Shown: piece after piece, positions 6,610 through 15,932 of the stretch
How the letters are laid out: each line of letters opens with the position of its first letter
Numbering within the stretch: position 1 is the stretch's first letter
DNA from: an uncultured SAR116 cluster alpha proteobacterium
GTDB taxonomy: Bacteria > Pseudomonadota > Alphaproteobacteria > Puniceispirillales > Marisalimonadaceae
Reading direction: 5' to 3'
Assembly: GCA_902592615.1 (NCBI GenBank)
Contig: CACJFI010000010.1
Coordinates: 1-51,186, forward strand
DNA length: 51,186 nucleotides
Notes under the pieces: model-generated
What the model was told of the DNA's origin: nothing
The model's input: only the letters and a program-made list of their open reading frames with translations
The model's database searches: none
Position numbers and translations under genes: made by a program

Positions 6610-9402
6610 ATGAGTTTATATATCGATTATTTGTCTGAAATAGAAAATCGTAAAAGAGAAGGCTTAAAACCAAAACCAATTGAGGATGGTGTTTTATTAA
6701 AAGAAATAATTTCACAAATTAAAGATCCTAAAAATGATCACAGAAAAGAGTGCATAAATTTTTTGATTTACAATACTATCCCTGGGACAACATCTGCTGC
6801 TCTTGAAAAATCTAAATTTCTAAAAGAGATAATTTTAAAAAATATTAAAGTTGATGAAATAAAACCATCATTTGCTTTTGAACTATTATCACATATGAAA
6901 GGTGGTCCATCTATCGAGGTTCTTCTAGATATAGCTCTTAGCGATGACAAATCTGTAGCGTTAGACGCAGCAGAAGTTTTAAAAACCCAAGTGTTTTTGT
7001 ATGAGGCGGACACTTCTAGATTAGAAAATGCTTACAAAGATGGAAACAAAATTGCAGAAAATATTCTAAAAAGTTATTCTAATGCTGAATTTTTTACTAA
7101 ACTTCCAGAAATTGAAGAAGAGGTAAAAGTTGTAACTTATGTTGCCGCAGAGGGTGATATTTCCACGGATTTGTTATCACCTGGAAATCAGGCACACTCT
7201 AGATCTGATCGAGAGCTGCATGGTAAATGTATGATTTCAGAAAAAGCCCAATTGGAAATTACTGAATTAAAAAAGCAACATCCTGATAAGCGTGTGATGT
7301 TAATCGCTGAAAAGGGTACTATGGGTGTTGGATCATCACGAATGTCTGGAGTTAACAATGTTGCCTTATGGACTGGAAAGCAAGCAAGTCCTTATGTGCC
7401 GTTTGTAAATATTGCACCTATTGTTGCTGGTACAAATGGAATCTCTCCAATATTTTTAACTACTGTAGGAGTTACAGGAGGAATAGGTGTAAACCTAAAA
7501 AATTGGGTAAAAAAACTTGATTCAGATGGTAATCCAATAATTAACAATGATGATAATCCAGTTCTTGAACAAAAATATAGTGTTGATACTGGTACAGTAT
7601 TAAAAATTAACACAAAAAAGAAAAAACTTTTTGATGAAACAGGAGAGAAAGAATTAGTTGATTTATCATCTTCGTTTTCACCTCAAAAACAAGAATTTAT
7701 GAAAGCTGGTGGATCCTATGCAATTGTCTTCGGAAAAAAATTGCAAAGTTTTGCCTGTAAGGTTCTAAATGTTGAATTAAAATCTGCTTTTGCAACTTCA
7801 AAACAAATCTATAATGAAGGGCAAGGATTTACAGCTGTTGAAAAGATATTTAACGCGAATGCAGTTGGTGTAGAAAAGGATATGCTTTTACACGCAGGCT
7901 CTGATGTAAGGGTTAAAGTAAATATTGTTGGATCACAAGATACTACAGGTTTAATGACATCCCAAGAATTAGAGGCAATGGCAGCAACTGTAATTTCGCC
8001 GACTGTAGATGGTGCTTATCAATCAGGATGTCATACGGCCTCAGTTTGGGATTTTAAAGCCCAGGAAAATACCCCAAGACTGATGAAGTTTATGCATAAA
8101 TTTGGTCTCATTACTGCGCGTGACCCGAAAGATTCTTATCATTCAATGACTGACGTTATCCATAAAGTATTGAATGATATAACTGTTGATGATTGGTCAA
8201 TTATTATTGGTGGTGATTCTCATACTAGAATGTCAAAAGGTGTAGCATTCGGAGCAGACTCTGGAACTGTTGCTTTGGCCTTAGCAACTGGTGAAGCAAC
8301 CATGCCAATACCAGAGTCAGTGAAAGTAACTTTTAAGGGCAAAATGGGCGATCACATGGATTTCAGAGATGTGGTTCACGCTACACAAGCCCAGATGCTT
8401 AAGCAGTTTGGCGATAATGTATTTCAAGGGAAAATTATCGAGGTTCATTTGGGAACATTACTTGCTGACCAAGCTTTTACTTTTACCGATTGGACCGCTG
8501 AGATGAAAGCAAAGGCATCAATATGTATTTCAGAAGATGCAACACTAATTAAGTCACTAGAAATTGCTAAAGACAGAATTCAGGTTATGATAGACAAGGG
8601 AATGGAAAACGAAAATAAAATGCTTAATAAGTTAATAGGCATTGCTGAAAAAAGAATTTCAGAAATCAAATCTGGTAAAAAACCAGCTTTAAGACCTGAT
8701 AAAAATGCAAAGTATTCAGCTGAAGTAGAAGTTGATCTAAACTTAATAGACGAGCCAATGATTGCTGATCCAGATGTTAACAATTCGGATGTGTCAAAGA
8801 GATATACTCATGATACGATTAGACCAATTTCATATTACAACGCTGAAAAAAAAGTAGATTTAGGTTTTGTTGGCTCTTGTATGGTACATAAAGGAGATAT
8901 AAAAATTGTTGCACAAATGCTCCGTAACCTCGAAAAAGCCTCGGGCCAGGTAAAATTTGAGGCACCTCTAGTTGTAGCAGCACCAACTTATAATATAATT
9001 GATGAACTTAAGGATGAGGGTGACTGGAGTATATTACAAAAATATTCAGGCTTTGAATTTGATGATAAAAACCCTAAGAAATCTGCTCGCCTAGAATATG
9101 AAAATATCCTTTACCTTGAAAGGCCAGGATGTAACCTTTGTATGGGTAACCAAGAAAAAGCAGCAAAAGGTGACACAGTATTAGCTACTTCAACCAGACT
9201 TTTTCAAGGTAGGGTAGTTGAGGACTCCCAAGAAAAAAAAGGAGAGTCACTACTCGCATCGACACCAGTTGTTGTTCTTTCAGCAATTTTGGGAAGAACC
9301 CCAACAATAGATGAGTATAAAATAGCTGTTGAAGGTATTGATCTTACTAAATTTGCACCACCATTAGAAAAAAATCAAAATAGTTTATCAGCACATTTTT
9401 AA
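6610..9402 (+). CDS. acnB: Aconitate hydratase B (long form)
   Basis: Cytosolic TCA-cycle enzyme that interconverts citrate and isocitrate through a 4Fe-4S cluster; family members may also act on 2-methylisocitrate. The 930-residue protein has the AcnB domain order: an N-terminal HEAT-like domain (about 1-160), the swivel domain starting near the DISTDLLSPGNQ motif, then the catalytic domains. Cluster cysteines are visible at GSCM (Cys757) and PGCNLCMG (Cys841 and Cys844). E. coli AcnB is about 865 residues; here the spacing between the first and second cluster Cys is 84, about 25 more than I recall for E. coli. The overall sequence reads like the long AcnB form that I associate with Bacteroidota. 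It stands alone, divergent from fccAB. Confidence 0.95.
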   Translation: MSLYIDYLSEIENRKREGLKPKPIEDGVLLKEIISQIKDPKNDHRKECINFLIYNTIPGTTSAALEKSKFLKEIILKNIKVDEIKPSFAFELLSHMKGGPSIEVLLDIALSDDKSVALDAAEVLKTQVFLYEADTSRLENAYKDGNKIAENILKSYSNAEFFTKLPEIEEEVKVVTYVAAEGDISTDLLSPGNQAHSRSDRELHGKCMISEKAQLEITELKKQHPDKRVMLIAEKGTMGVGSSRMSGVNNVALWTGKQASPYVPFVNIAPIVAGTNGISPIFLTTVGVTGGIGVNLKNWVKKLDSDGNPIINNDDNPVLEQKYSVDTGTVLKINTKKKKLFDETGEKELVDLSSSFSPQKQEFMKAGGSYAIVFGKKLQSFACKVLNVELKSAFATSKQIYNEGQGFTAVEKIFNANAVGVEKDMLLHAGSDVRVKVNIVGSQDTTGLMTSQELEAMAATVISPTVDGAYQSGCHTASVWDFKAQENTPRLMKFMHKFGLITARDPKDSYHSMTDVIHKVLNDITVDDWSIIIGGDSHTRMSKGVAFGADSGTVALALATGEATMPIPESVKVTFKGKMGDHMDFRDVVHATQAQMLKQFGDNVFQGKIIEVHLGTLLADQAFTFTDWTAEMKAKASICISEDATLIKSLEIAKDRIQVMIDKGMENENKMLNKLIGIAEKRISEIKSGKKPALRPDKNAKYSAEVEVDLNLIDEPMIADPDVNNSDVSKRYTHDTIRPISYYNAEKKVDLGFVGSCMVHKGDIKIVAQMLRNLEKASGQVKFEAPLVVAAPTYNIIDELKDEGDWSILQKYSGFEFDDKNPKKSARLEYENILYLERPGCNLCMGNQEKAAKGDTVLATSTRLFQGRVVEDSQEKKGESLLASTPVVVLSAILGRTPTIDEYKIAVEGIDLTKFAPPLEKNQNSLSAHF

Positions 9403-9455
9403 TTCAGGTTCAAATTATTAAGATTAACAGAAAAATTCTTATTTAACTTATTTGA

Positions 9456-11630
9456 TTGGTTAATTGTTTGAAACAAAAAGTAAAAATTTATTCTTTACTA
9501 TTTTTTTTAAGCATATTTTTAATAAATTTAGAAAAAGTTTTCGCCGATTCAAATACTAAATTTACTCCCTACTACACTTTAGATTTAAATACTTTTGATA
9601 CAATTCCAAAAAAATATTTAGAATTTGCTGAGGGATTTGATGAAAATGTTTCTTTTAAAACTCTATCTAACTTAGAGTGGAAAAAGACTTTAGATGATGA
9701 GCAGTCATTTGTTAACGGTTATTGGGTTCGTTTTAGTATCTTAAACAATACTAAAAAAGATAGTATTGGAATTAACTATAGTTACAATAATGAAAAAAAA
9801 GTTTTTATTCACAATATTAATGGCGTCATTGAATATCCTCACTGGAAAGAGAAATTTGACAATTGGATTGATGATAAAAGGATAAGAACAAGTTATAAAC
9901 TTTCTATTAAATCGAATGAAATTACTCAAGTTTATAGTTTTTTTAGAAAAAAACCATTTGATAGATACATGGGTAGAGACAGCTTACATCGAATGACCGT
10001 AAGTACTTGGGAAAATATTCGAACTCATCAATTTGTAAAAATTGCAGCAAATATTGCAACATTTGCAATAGCAATAACTTTTGCTATTTATTATTTATTC
10101 ATTTTTATTGTTTCTAAGGGAAATTATTTATGGCTGTCACTTAGCCTCTTTCAAATTTCTTTTCTTTCCATTACAAATTTAGTTGTTGGAAGGATTATTG
10201 GTATAGCTTCCTGGTTTTATGCAAGTGAATTTTCTCTAAGTTTAATATCCTTTTTATTTTTGTTGTTACTTCAATTTTTTAGACAGTCTCTAAACTTAAA
10301 ATTGAATTACCCATTGCTTAACAAAATATTTCTATCAGTTATAATTTTCTATATTTTAATGTTTGTTTTAAATCTTTATTCTTCTTTATTTTGGCCAAGC
10401 GTCCCTTATCTTGATTTAAATCTTTATCCGCCTGACATGGATGGGCCGGGTCTAGTCAAGCCAAAATATTTATTTATACCTTTTATCATATTATTACTAA
10501 CTTCAGCTGTTGTGTCATTTCACCTGTGGAAAAAAGGGAGTAAGTATGCAAAATATTTATGTATATCCTTTGCACTTCCTTTCTTGTCGGCACCAATTTC
10601 GGGTATAGCTTATTTGTTTTATGATTTTAATTGGATCACTTGGTTAATAATAAATTCTGCTGTTGGAATTTTATTTCTAGGGATGTTTATCACTTTTGGT
10701 TTTGCTGTCGCTCAACAGTTAAATGATATGAAATTATTAGCACTTCAACAACAAGTAAAATTAACTGAGGCTTACCAAAGATTTGTTCCATCTGAATTAC
10801 TCAAAAATCTTGGGAAAAATAGTATTTTAGACGTCTCATTAGGTGATCAAGTAAACGTAAAAATGAGTATATTATTCTCAGATATAAGATCCTTTACATC
10901 CATATCTGAGAAAATGACTCCTAGGGAGAATTTTTCTTTTTTAAATTCCTATTTAAATCAAATGAGCCCAATTATAAGAGAAAATAAAGGATACATTGAT
11001 AAATTTATGGGCGATGGTGTTATGGCTCTGTTTAAGAATTCTGCAAACGACGCTGTAAAAGCAGCAATAGAAATGCAAAAATATTTAATTCAATATAATG
11101 CTAGTTCTTTTAAAAATAAAACTCATAAAATTAATATTGGAATAGGGATTAATACCGGAGAAATGATGTTAGGTACACTAGGTGAAACAAATAGAATGGA
11201 AGGATCAGTAATCAGTGATGCTGTCAATTTAGCCTCACGACTAGAAGGGTTAACAAAAAATTATAAAGCTGGCATTATTATTTCAGAAGAAACTTATAAA
11301 AATATTAATAAAGATTTATTCACCATTAGATTTATAGATCTTGTAGCCGTAAAAGGAAAAAATAAAGTTATAAAAATTTTTGAAGTTTTTGATGCAGATC
11401 TTGAAAAATTAAAACAACTAAAAATTGAAACTTTAAATGATTTTAAAAAAGCCATCAAAGGCTATTTTGAACATAATTTTGAAAATTCACTAAAATTATT
11501 TTTAAAAATAAATAAGATTAATCCTGATGATAAGGTAACAGAAATATTTATTAATAGATGTAAAAAAATCATAAAAGAAGGTTGGAATCCTGATTTATGG
11601 GATGGTGTTAATCGTTTAAGCAATAAATAA
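9456..11630 (+). CDS. Membrane class III adenylate/guanylate cyclase with 7TM sensor
   Basis: Predicted signalling enzyme making a cyclic nucleotide. The order is: signal segment (about 10-30), an extracytoplasmic domain (about 35-190) resembling 7TMR-DISM extracellular domains, about seven membrane segments (200-430), and a linker helix. A class III cyclase domain (about 470-640) follows, with metal-binding Asp476 (FSDIRSFT) and Asp520 (FMGDGVMALF), and the SDAVNLASRLEGL motif. A tail of about 85 residues remains. Cyclic AMP is more likely than cyclic GMP from the general family type, but the base-selecting residues were not resolved. The start is uncertain: TTG 9456 is used, TTG 9468 is possible, and neither has a clear ribosome site. 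The next gene follows after 15 bases. Confidence 0.85.
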   Translation: MVNCLKQKVKIYSLLFFLSIFLINLEKVFADSNTKFTPYYTLDLNTFDTIPKKYLEFAEGFDENVSFKTLSNLEWKKTLDDEQSFVNGYWVRFSILNNTKKDSIGINYSYNNEKKVFIHNINGVIEYPHWKEKFDNWIDDKRIRTSYKLSIKSNEITQVYSFFRKKPFDRYMGRDSLHRMTVSTWENIRTHQFVKIAANIATFAIAITFAIYYLFIFIVSKGNYLWLSLSLFQISFLSITNLVVGRIIGIASWFYASEFSLSLISFLFLLLLQFFRQSLNLKLNYPLLNKIFLSVIIFYILMFVLNLYSSLFWPSVPYLDLNLYPPDMDGPGLVKPKYLFIPFIILLLTSAVVSFHLWKKGSKYAKYLCISFALPFLSAPISGIAYLFYDFNWITWLIINSAVGILFLGMFITFGFAVAQQLNDMKLLALQQQVKLTEAYQRFVPSELLKNLGKNSILDVSLGDQVNVKMSILFSDIRSFTSISEKMTPRENFSFLNSYLNQMSPIIRENKGYIDKFMGDGVMALFKNSANDAVKAAIEMQKYLIQYNASSFKNKTHKINIGIGINTGEMMLGTLGETNRMEGSVISDAVNLASRLEGLTKNYKAGIIISEETYKNINKDLFTIRFIDLVAVKGKNKVIKIFEVFDADLEKLKQLKIETLNDFKKAIKGYFEHNFENSLKLFLKINKINPDDKVTEIFINRCKKIIKEGWNPDLWDGVNRLSNK

Positions 11631-11645
11631 TGAACTGGTAAAACA

Positions 11646-12806
11646 TTGACAAAATCAAGTACTTTAAAAAATAAACTTAAATTTAGTTTATGTGTAATAA
11701 TAATGATTTTACAATTTTCTGGTTGTGATCAATTTGGATCAATACCTAAAGATGATGATTACTTAAGAATGAAAAAATCGTCTAATTATAATATTCCAGA
11801 AGATAAGTTTGTAAATCAAAACTCAGACGTTATGGAAAATGTGAAAAAAAATAGTGGATTTTGGGCAAATCCTAGAAAAAATATGGCTAACAATTATTTC
11901 TTTAATTCCAACAAGACAGAACCAGAAACACTGTTACCAGAAGATAAAACTTCATTAAATGAAAATTTTGTAAAAAGTAGTAATAATATTAAATTTGCTT
12001 GGTTAGGTCATTCCAGTATTTTGATGTCTATAAATAATAAGATTATTTTAATTGACCCTATATTTTCATTATCTGCGTCACCATTTAGTTGGCTTATTAA
12101 AAGGTATCAACCACCTGTATTTAAATTGAAGGAATTACCAAAAGTTGATTTTATACTTATTTCGCATGATCATTATGATCATTTAGACATGAAAACAATA
12201 AAGTTTTTTAACAACAACAAAGATATTTCATTCGTTGTACCATTAGGAGTAGGCTCTCATTTGAAAAAATGGGGAGTTGAAAATTCAAGAATAACAGAGA
12301 TGGATTGGTGGGATACTAAAATAATTAAAGGGATTAAATTTATTTGTACTCCTGCACAACATTTTTCTGGAAGAAAAGCTTTTGTAGAAACACAAAAATC
12401 ACTTTGGGCATCGTGGGTTGTTAAATCGGGAAACAGAAGTTTTTATTTTAGTGGTGATTCAGGTTATGCAAAACACTATAAGGAAATTGGAGATAAGCAT
12501 GGTCCTATGGAGGTTGTGTTCATGGATAGTGGTCAATATAATACTCGCTGGAGAGAAGTACATAACATGCCTGAAGAAGTTATTAGGGGCTTCATTGATT
12601 TAAAAGGTGAAAATCTTATACCTATTCATTGGGGTATGTTTACTTTAGCAATGCATAACTGGTTTGATCCTCCAGTTGAAATAAAAAAAAGAGCAAAAGA
12701 AAAAAATATATCTCTAATTACTCCTATAATTGGTCAGGTAATAGATATGAAAAATTTAATTGATACTGAGAGCTGGTGGGAAAAATTTATAAATGTAATT
12801 AAATAA
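11646..12806 (+). CDS. Metallo-beta-lactamase-fold lipoprotein, NAPE-PLD/UlaG-like
   Basis: Predicted lipid-anchored hydrolase of the metallo-beta-lactamase superfamily. The 386-residue protein has a lipoprotein signal ending in a lipobox (FSGC, Cys about 27) and a spacer of about 90 residues. The catalytic domain carries WLGHSS, HDHYDHLD (174-181), an SGDSGY metal-bridging Asp and a late IHWGMF histidine. Together these resemble N-acyl-phosphatidylethanolamine phospholipase D-like bacterial proteins. The substrate is unknown; a phospholipid or N-acyl lipid is a guess from the family. The start is a TTG at 11646 with only a weak ribosome site. It closely follows the cyclase gene and precedes the PLP enzyme by 35 bases. 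Confidence 0.8.
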   Translation: MTKSSTLKNKLKFSLCVIIMILQFSGCDQFGSIPKDDDYLRMKKSSNYNIPEDKFVNQNSDVMENVKKNSGFWANPRKNMANNYFFNSNKTEPETLLPEDKTSLNENFVKSSNNIKFAWLGHSSILMSINNKIILIDPIFSLSASPFSWLIKRYQPPVFKLKELPKVDFILISHDHYDHLDMKTIKFFNNNKDISFVVPLGVGSHLKKWGVENSRITEMDWWDTKIIKGIKFICTPAQHFSGRKAFVETQKSLWASWVVKSGNRSFYFSGDSGYAKHYKEIGDKHGPMEVVFMDSGQYNTRWREVHNMPEEVIRGFIDLKGENLIPIHWGMFTLAMHNWFDPPVEIKKRAKEKNISLITPIIGQVIDMKNLIDTESWWEKFINVIK

Positions 12807-12841
12807 AAAAATCAAATATTTTAAATAAAATGAGATAAAAT

Positions 12842-13981
12842 ATGAAAATAAACAATTTAAATGAACTTAATACACCTTGTTTGATTTTAGATAAAAATCT
12901 TTTAGAAAAAAATTGTAGTAAAGCTAGAGAAAAATGCATTGAATTTAATACAATTTTAAGACCACATGTTAAAACTCCTAAAAGTATTGAAGTTGCTAAA
13001 ATTGCACTTGGAAAAGATATTGGTCCTATTACTGTTTCAACTCTAGAAGAAGCAGAGTATTTTGCAAATTCAGGTTTCAAAGATATCACTTATGCTGTTT
13101 GCATAATTCCTGCAAAACTCAAAAGATTAAATTATATTCAGTTGAAGTATGACTGTGTAATACGTATGGTTATCGATTCAGTCATTGTTGCTAAAGAAAT
13201 CGTTGATTATAGCAAACTACATAATTCAAATTTTGAAATTCTGATTGAAATTGACTGCGGTGAGGGGAGAAGCGGTTTAGGTTATCAAGATGAAAAAATT
13301 AGAGAAATATTCAAAGTTTTCGACACAAATCATAATACAAAGTTGTTGGGGATTTTAGCTCATGCTGGCCATAGTTATTCAACCAAAAATAAAAAAGAAA
13401 TTACATCAATTAGTAACATTGAACGTGAACAGGCTCTTGCCTCTTTAAAGTATTTTGTCAATTCTAAAAATAATTCTCCCATCATAAGTATAGGGTCAAC
13501 TCCTACAATGTTTTATGCTGAACACTTAAAAGGCATTACTGAAGTAAGGGCAGGGATTTATATGTTTTGGGATTTAGCTCAGGCTTCAAGAGGAATTTGT
13601 GAAATAAAAGATATTGCCTTAACTGTTTTAGCAAGTGTAATTGGTCATAACCAACAAAAAGGAAAAATATTAATTGATGCAGGTGCATTAGCCTTATCAA
13701 AAGATCTTAGTGCAAATAATTTTATGCCTGAAGCTGGGTACGGATTAGTTTGTGATCCTAACACAGCACTACCCTATGAAGGACTCAACATTTCTGAAGT
13801 TCATCAAGAGCACGGATCAATTAAAATAGGTAACACAAGCTGGTTTGATAAATTACCAATAGGAAGTTTAGTGCGCATACTACCAAACCACGCGTGTTTG
13901 ACCTGTGCGGCTTATGCTAATTACAATATATTAGAAAATGGAAGTATTGTAGATAATTGGTTAAGAACGAATGGTTGGTAA
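12842..13981 (+). CDS. D-threonine aldolase / D-serine dehydratase-like PLP enzyme
   Basis: Fold-type III PLP enzyme (alanine-racemase-like N-terminal barrel, D-serine-dehydratase-like C-terminal domain), probably acting on a D-3-hydroxy amino acid. The 379-residue protein has the Schiff-base lysine in RPHVKTPK (Lys44), the HAGHSY motif, and the metal-binding pair in NHACLTC near the C-terminus (His350 and Cys352). The likely reactions are D-threonine to glycine plus acetaldehyde, or D-serine to pyruvate plus ammonia; the sequence does not choose between them. An HAD-type hydrolase follows after 42 bases, a neighbour consistent with a small catabolic cassette. Confidence 0.85.
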   Translation: MKINNLNELNTPCLILDKNLLEKNCSKAREKCIEFNTILRPHVKTPKSIEVAKIALGKDIGPITVSTLEEAEYFANSGFKDITYAVCIIPAKLKRLNYIQLKYDCVIRMVIDSVIVAKEIVDYSKLHNSNFEILIEIDCGEGRSGLGYQDEKIREIFKVFDTNHNTKLLGILAHAGHSYSTKNKKEITSISNIEREQALASLKYFVNSKNNSPIISIGSTPTMFYAEHLKGITEVRAGIYMFWDLAQASRGICEIKDIALTVLASVIGHNQQKGKILIDAGALALSKDLSANNFMPEAGYGLVCDPNTALPYEGLNISEVHQEHGSIKIGNTSWFDKLPIGSLVRILPNHACLTCAAYANYNILENGSIVDNWLRTNGW

Positions 13982-14023
13982 TTTTAAGTTTAAGTATTTT
14001 TATTTAACTTTTATAAGATAAAT

Positions 14024-14647
14024 ATGAATAAGTTAAGATATGACTCAGTTGTTTTTGATCTTTTAACAGGATTAATTGATTCTTGGTCCCTGTGGAATGA
14101 AGTAGCAGGATGTGAAATAATTGGGCATAAATGGAGGTCAAAATATCTTGAAATAACTTATAAAACATTTGAATATAAAAAATACGAAGATTTAGTTTTG
14201 CTTGCTGCAAAAGATGTTGGTCTTAATACTGAATTAGCACAAAATCTTTTTAAAAAGTGGAATTTTCTTAGACCTTGGCCAGAAACAAACGAAATTTTAA
14301 AATTAATTAGTCAAAAATATTTAATTGGTTTTGCAACAAACTGTTCAATTCAAAAAGGTGAAGAAGCTATGAATGTTATTGATATAAATTTTGATTTTTA
14401 TGTTACTGCTGAAGAAGTTGGGTATTATAAACCACACCCATCTATGTATAATAAAATTTTACAAAAAATGAATAGCCCTCCAAACAGAACACTTTTTGTT
14501 GCTGGCTCACCATTTGATGTACGTGGTGCAAAAAATATTGGAATGGATGTTTATTGGCATAATAGAATTGGTTTGAATTATAAAAATGAAAGTGCTGATT
14601 ATGTTGAATCATCTCTTAATAGATTATTAGAAGTACTTGATTTGTAA
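14024..14647 (+). CDS. HAD-superfamily hydrolase, haloacid-dehalogenase-like
   Basis: Predicted soluble hydrolase of the HAD superfamily. The 207-residue protein shows nucleophile Asp12 in VFDLLTGL, the Thr motif FATNCS near 103-108, Lys136 in YYKPHPS, and the acidic motif around Asp165 (GSPFDVRGAK). The second Asp of the usual phosphatase motif DxD is replaced by Leu. That is closer to 2-haloacid dehalogenases, which lack this Asp, than to phosphatases. The substrate is unknown. It follows the D-amino-acid enzyme on the same strand, so both may act in one pathway. The downstream neighbour is the converging VOC pseudogene, whose stop codon is about 10 bases away. Confidence 0.75.
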   Translation: MNKLRYDSVVFDLLTGLIDSWSLWNEVAGCEIIGHKWRSKYLEITYKTFEYKKYEDLVLLAAKDVGLNTELAQNLFKKWNFLRPWPETNEILKLISQKYLIGFATNCSIQKGEEAMNVIDINFDFYVTAEEVGYYKPHPSMYNKILQKMNSPPNRTLFVAGSPFDVRGAKNIGMDVYWHNRIGLNYKNESADYVESSLNRLLEVLDL

Positions 14648-14657
14648 CTAAGTATTA

Positions 14658-15089
14658 TCAAATCTTTTTACAAGGTACCCAGCAGAAACCATCATGATCA
14701 ACTATATAACATTCCCTCATACCATGAGCTTTATCAGTTGAAGTAGATAAAATAATATAATTTTCTTTCCTTGCTTTTTCTTCTGCCTTATCAGGATCAC
14801 AACCTATAACTCTTAATTCTATTCCTAACCCTTTTGGTTTAGAACTTTTTATAATATTTATATACGGGTGAGAATCAAAAGTATGGTATGAATGTATACA
14901 CCATCTACTTCCAAACCCTTCTATTGCTGCAAAATCGGGATCTTAATATATAATTTTAGCTTTAACAATTTTTTGTAAAAAATATATTGAACGTTTAATG
15001 TCTTCAACTAACAAATTTATGGTTAAACCTGACAAATCTTTGGAGTATTCACTGGCAGATTTCCAAGGATCTTTTTTTCTTAATTTCAT
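14658..15089 (-). pseudogene. VOC (glyoxalase-fold) family protein broken by one in-frame stop
   Basis: Reading the minus strand from ATG 15089 gives 46 codons, then TAA (14943-14945), then the same frame continues to TGA at 14658-14660. The total is 144 codons including both stops, with no frameshift. The first part has LTINLLVEDIKRSIYFLQK, typical of the first beta strand and helix of a VOC domain. After the stop come DPDFAAIEGFGSRW, GLGIELRVIGCD, and the ending MRECYIVDHDGFCWVP, a standard VOC ending. The reading frame is otherwise well preserved, so the loss is recent or the stop is a sequence error. This explains most of the 546-base gap between the HAD gene and the next gene. Confidence 0.75.
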
Positions 15090-15193
15090 AACTACCCAAA
15101 TTCACATAATAAGTTAAATACTTTATAATTTTGTTATAATTATTATATATAAAATATAAAATTTAAACTCGTTATAACTTTGAGAAATAATTC

Positions 15194-15919
15194 ATGTCAA
15201 TTTGGGGAAGTCTATTAGGTGGAGTTATTGGTTTTTCTTTAGGTGGTCCCTTTGGAGCTTTATTAGGATCATTTTTAGGAGGAAAAATTTCAAGAATCAG
15301 CTCTTCAAGTAGCTTTACAAGCCAACAAAATTCACAACAAATTTTTGCTTTATCATTAATAATACTCTCTGCAAAACTAAGCAAAGCTGATGGAAGAGTT
15401 AGTAAAGAAGAATTAATTGCTGTTAAAGGTAAGCTTCAGATACCAGACAGCGAAATTGATCAGGTAGCCAAGATTTTTAATAAGGCCAAAGATGAAAGTA
15501 CTGGATATGAACCTTATGCAAAACAAATTGCTGAAATTTTTAAGGATAATCTGAATGTTTTAGAGGAGGTCATTAATATACTTTTTTATATTGCAGAGGC
15601 AGATGGACATTTAAGTAAAGAAGAAGAAGCAATGATAGCTAACATTGCATTTATTTTTGGGCTTGGTCAAAAACAATATGAGAGTATAAAAGAATCTAGA
15701 AAATCATCAGATAAACTCAATCCTTACATAGTTTTAGAAAGTCAACCAACTGATGATTTAAAATCAATTAGAAAAAAATATATTAAACTTTCAAAAGAAC
15801 ACCACCCAGATCTTTTGATTAGTAAAGGTGTCCCAAATGAAGTCATAAATGAAAGTAAAAATAAAATGAGAGCGATAAATGCTGCTTGGGACCAGATACA
15901 AAAATTGAAAAGCAGCTAA
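15194..15919 (+). CDS. DjlA-like membrane protein with TerB and DnaJ domains
   Basis: Predicted inner-membrane co-chaperone. The 241-residue protein has a Gly-rich hydrophobic N-terminus (about 4-30, LLGGVIGFSLGGPFGALLG) that fits a membrane-inserting segment. A TerB-like domain follows (about 48-165) with the acidic repeats SKADGRVSKEE and AEADGHLSKEE, then a C-terminal J domain (about 174-241) with the Hsp70-activating HPD triad (204-206). This is the DjlA architecture, slightly shorter than E. coli DjlA (271). It would recruit DnaK to the membrane. It ends 13 bases before the stop of the convergent AIG2-domain gene. Confidence 0.85.
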   Translation: MSIWGSLLGGVIGFSLGGPFGALLGSFLGGKISRISSSSSFTSQQNSQQIFALSLIILSAKLSKADGRVSKEELIAVKGKLQIPDSEIDQVAKIFNKAKDESTGYEPYAKQIAEIFKDNLNVLEEVINILFYIAEADGHLSKEEEAMIANIAFIFGLGQKQYESIKESRKSSDKLNPYIVLESQPTDDLKSIRKKYIKLSKEHHPDLLISKGVPNEVINESKNKMRAINAAWDQIQKLKSS

Positions 15920-15932
15920 ATAACAACTTAAC

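Noticed and set aside
9403-9455. Possible terminator after acnB
   Set aside because: Only a 5-base TAAGA/TCTTA pairing with a 13-base loop is seen; too weak to call.
14648-15193. Long non-coding RNA or empty spacer in the 546-base gap
   Set aside because: Most of the gap is explained by a minus-strand VOC frame with one internal stop.
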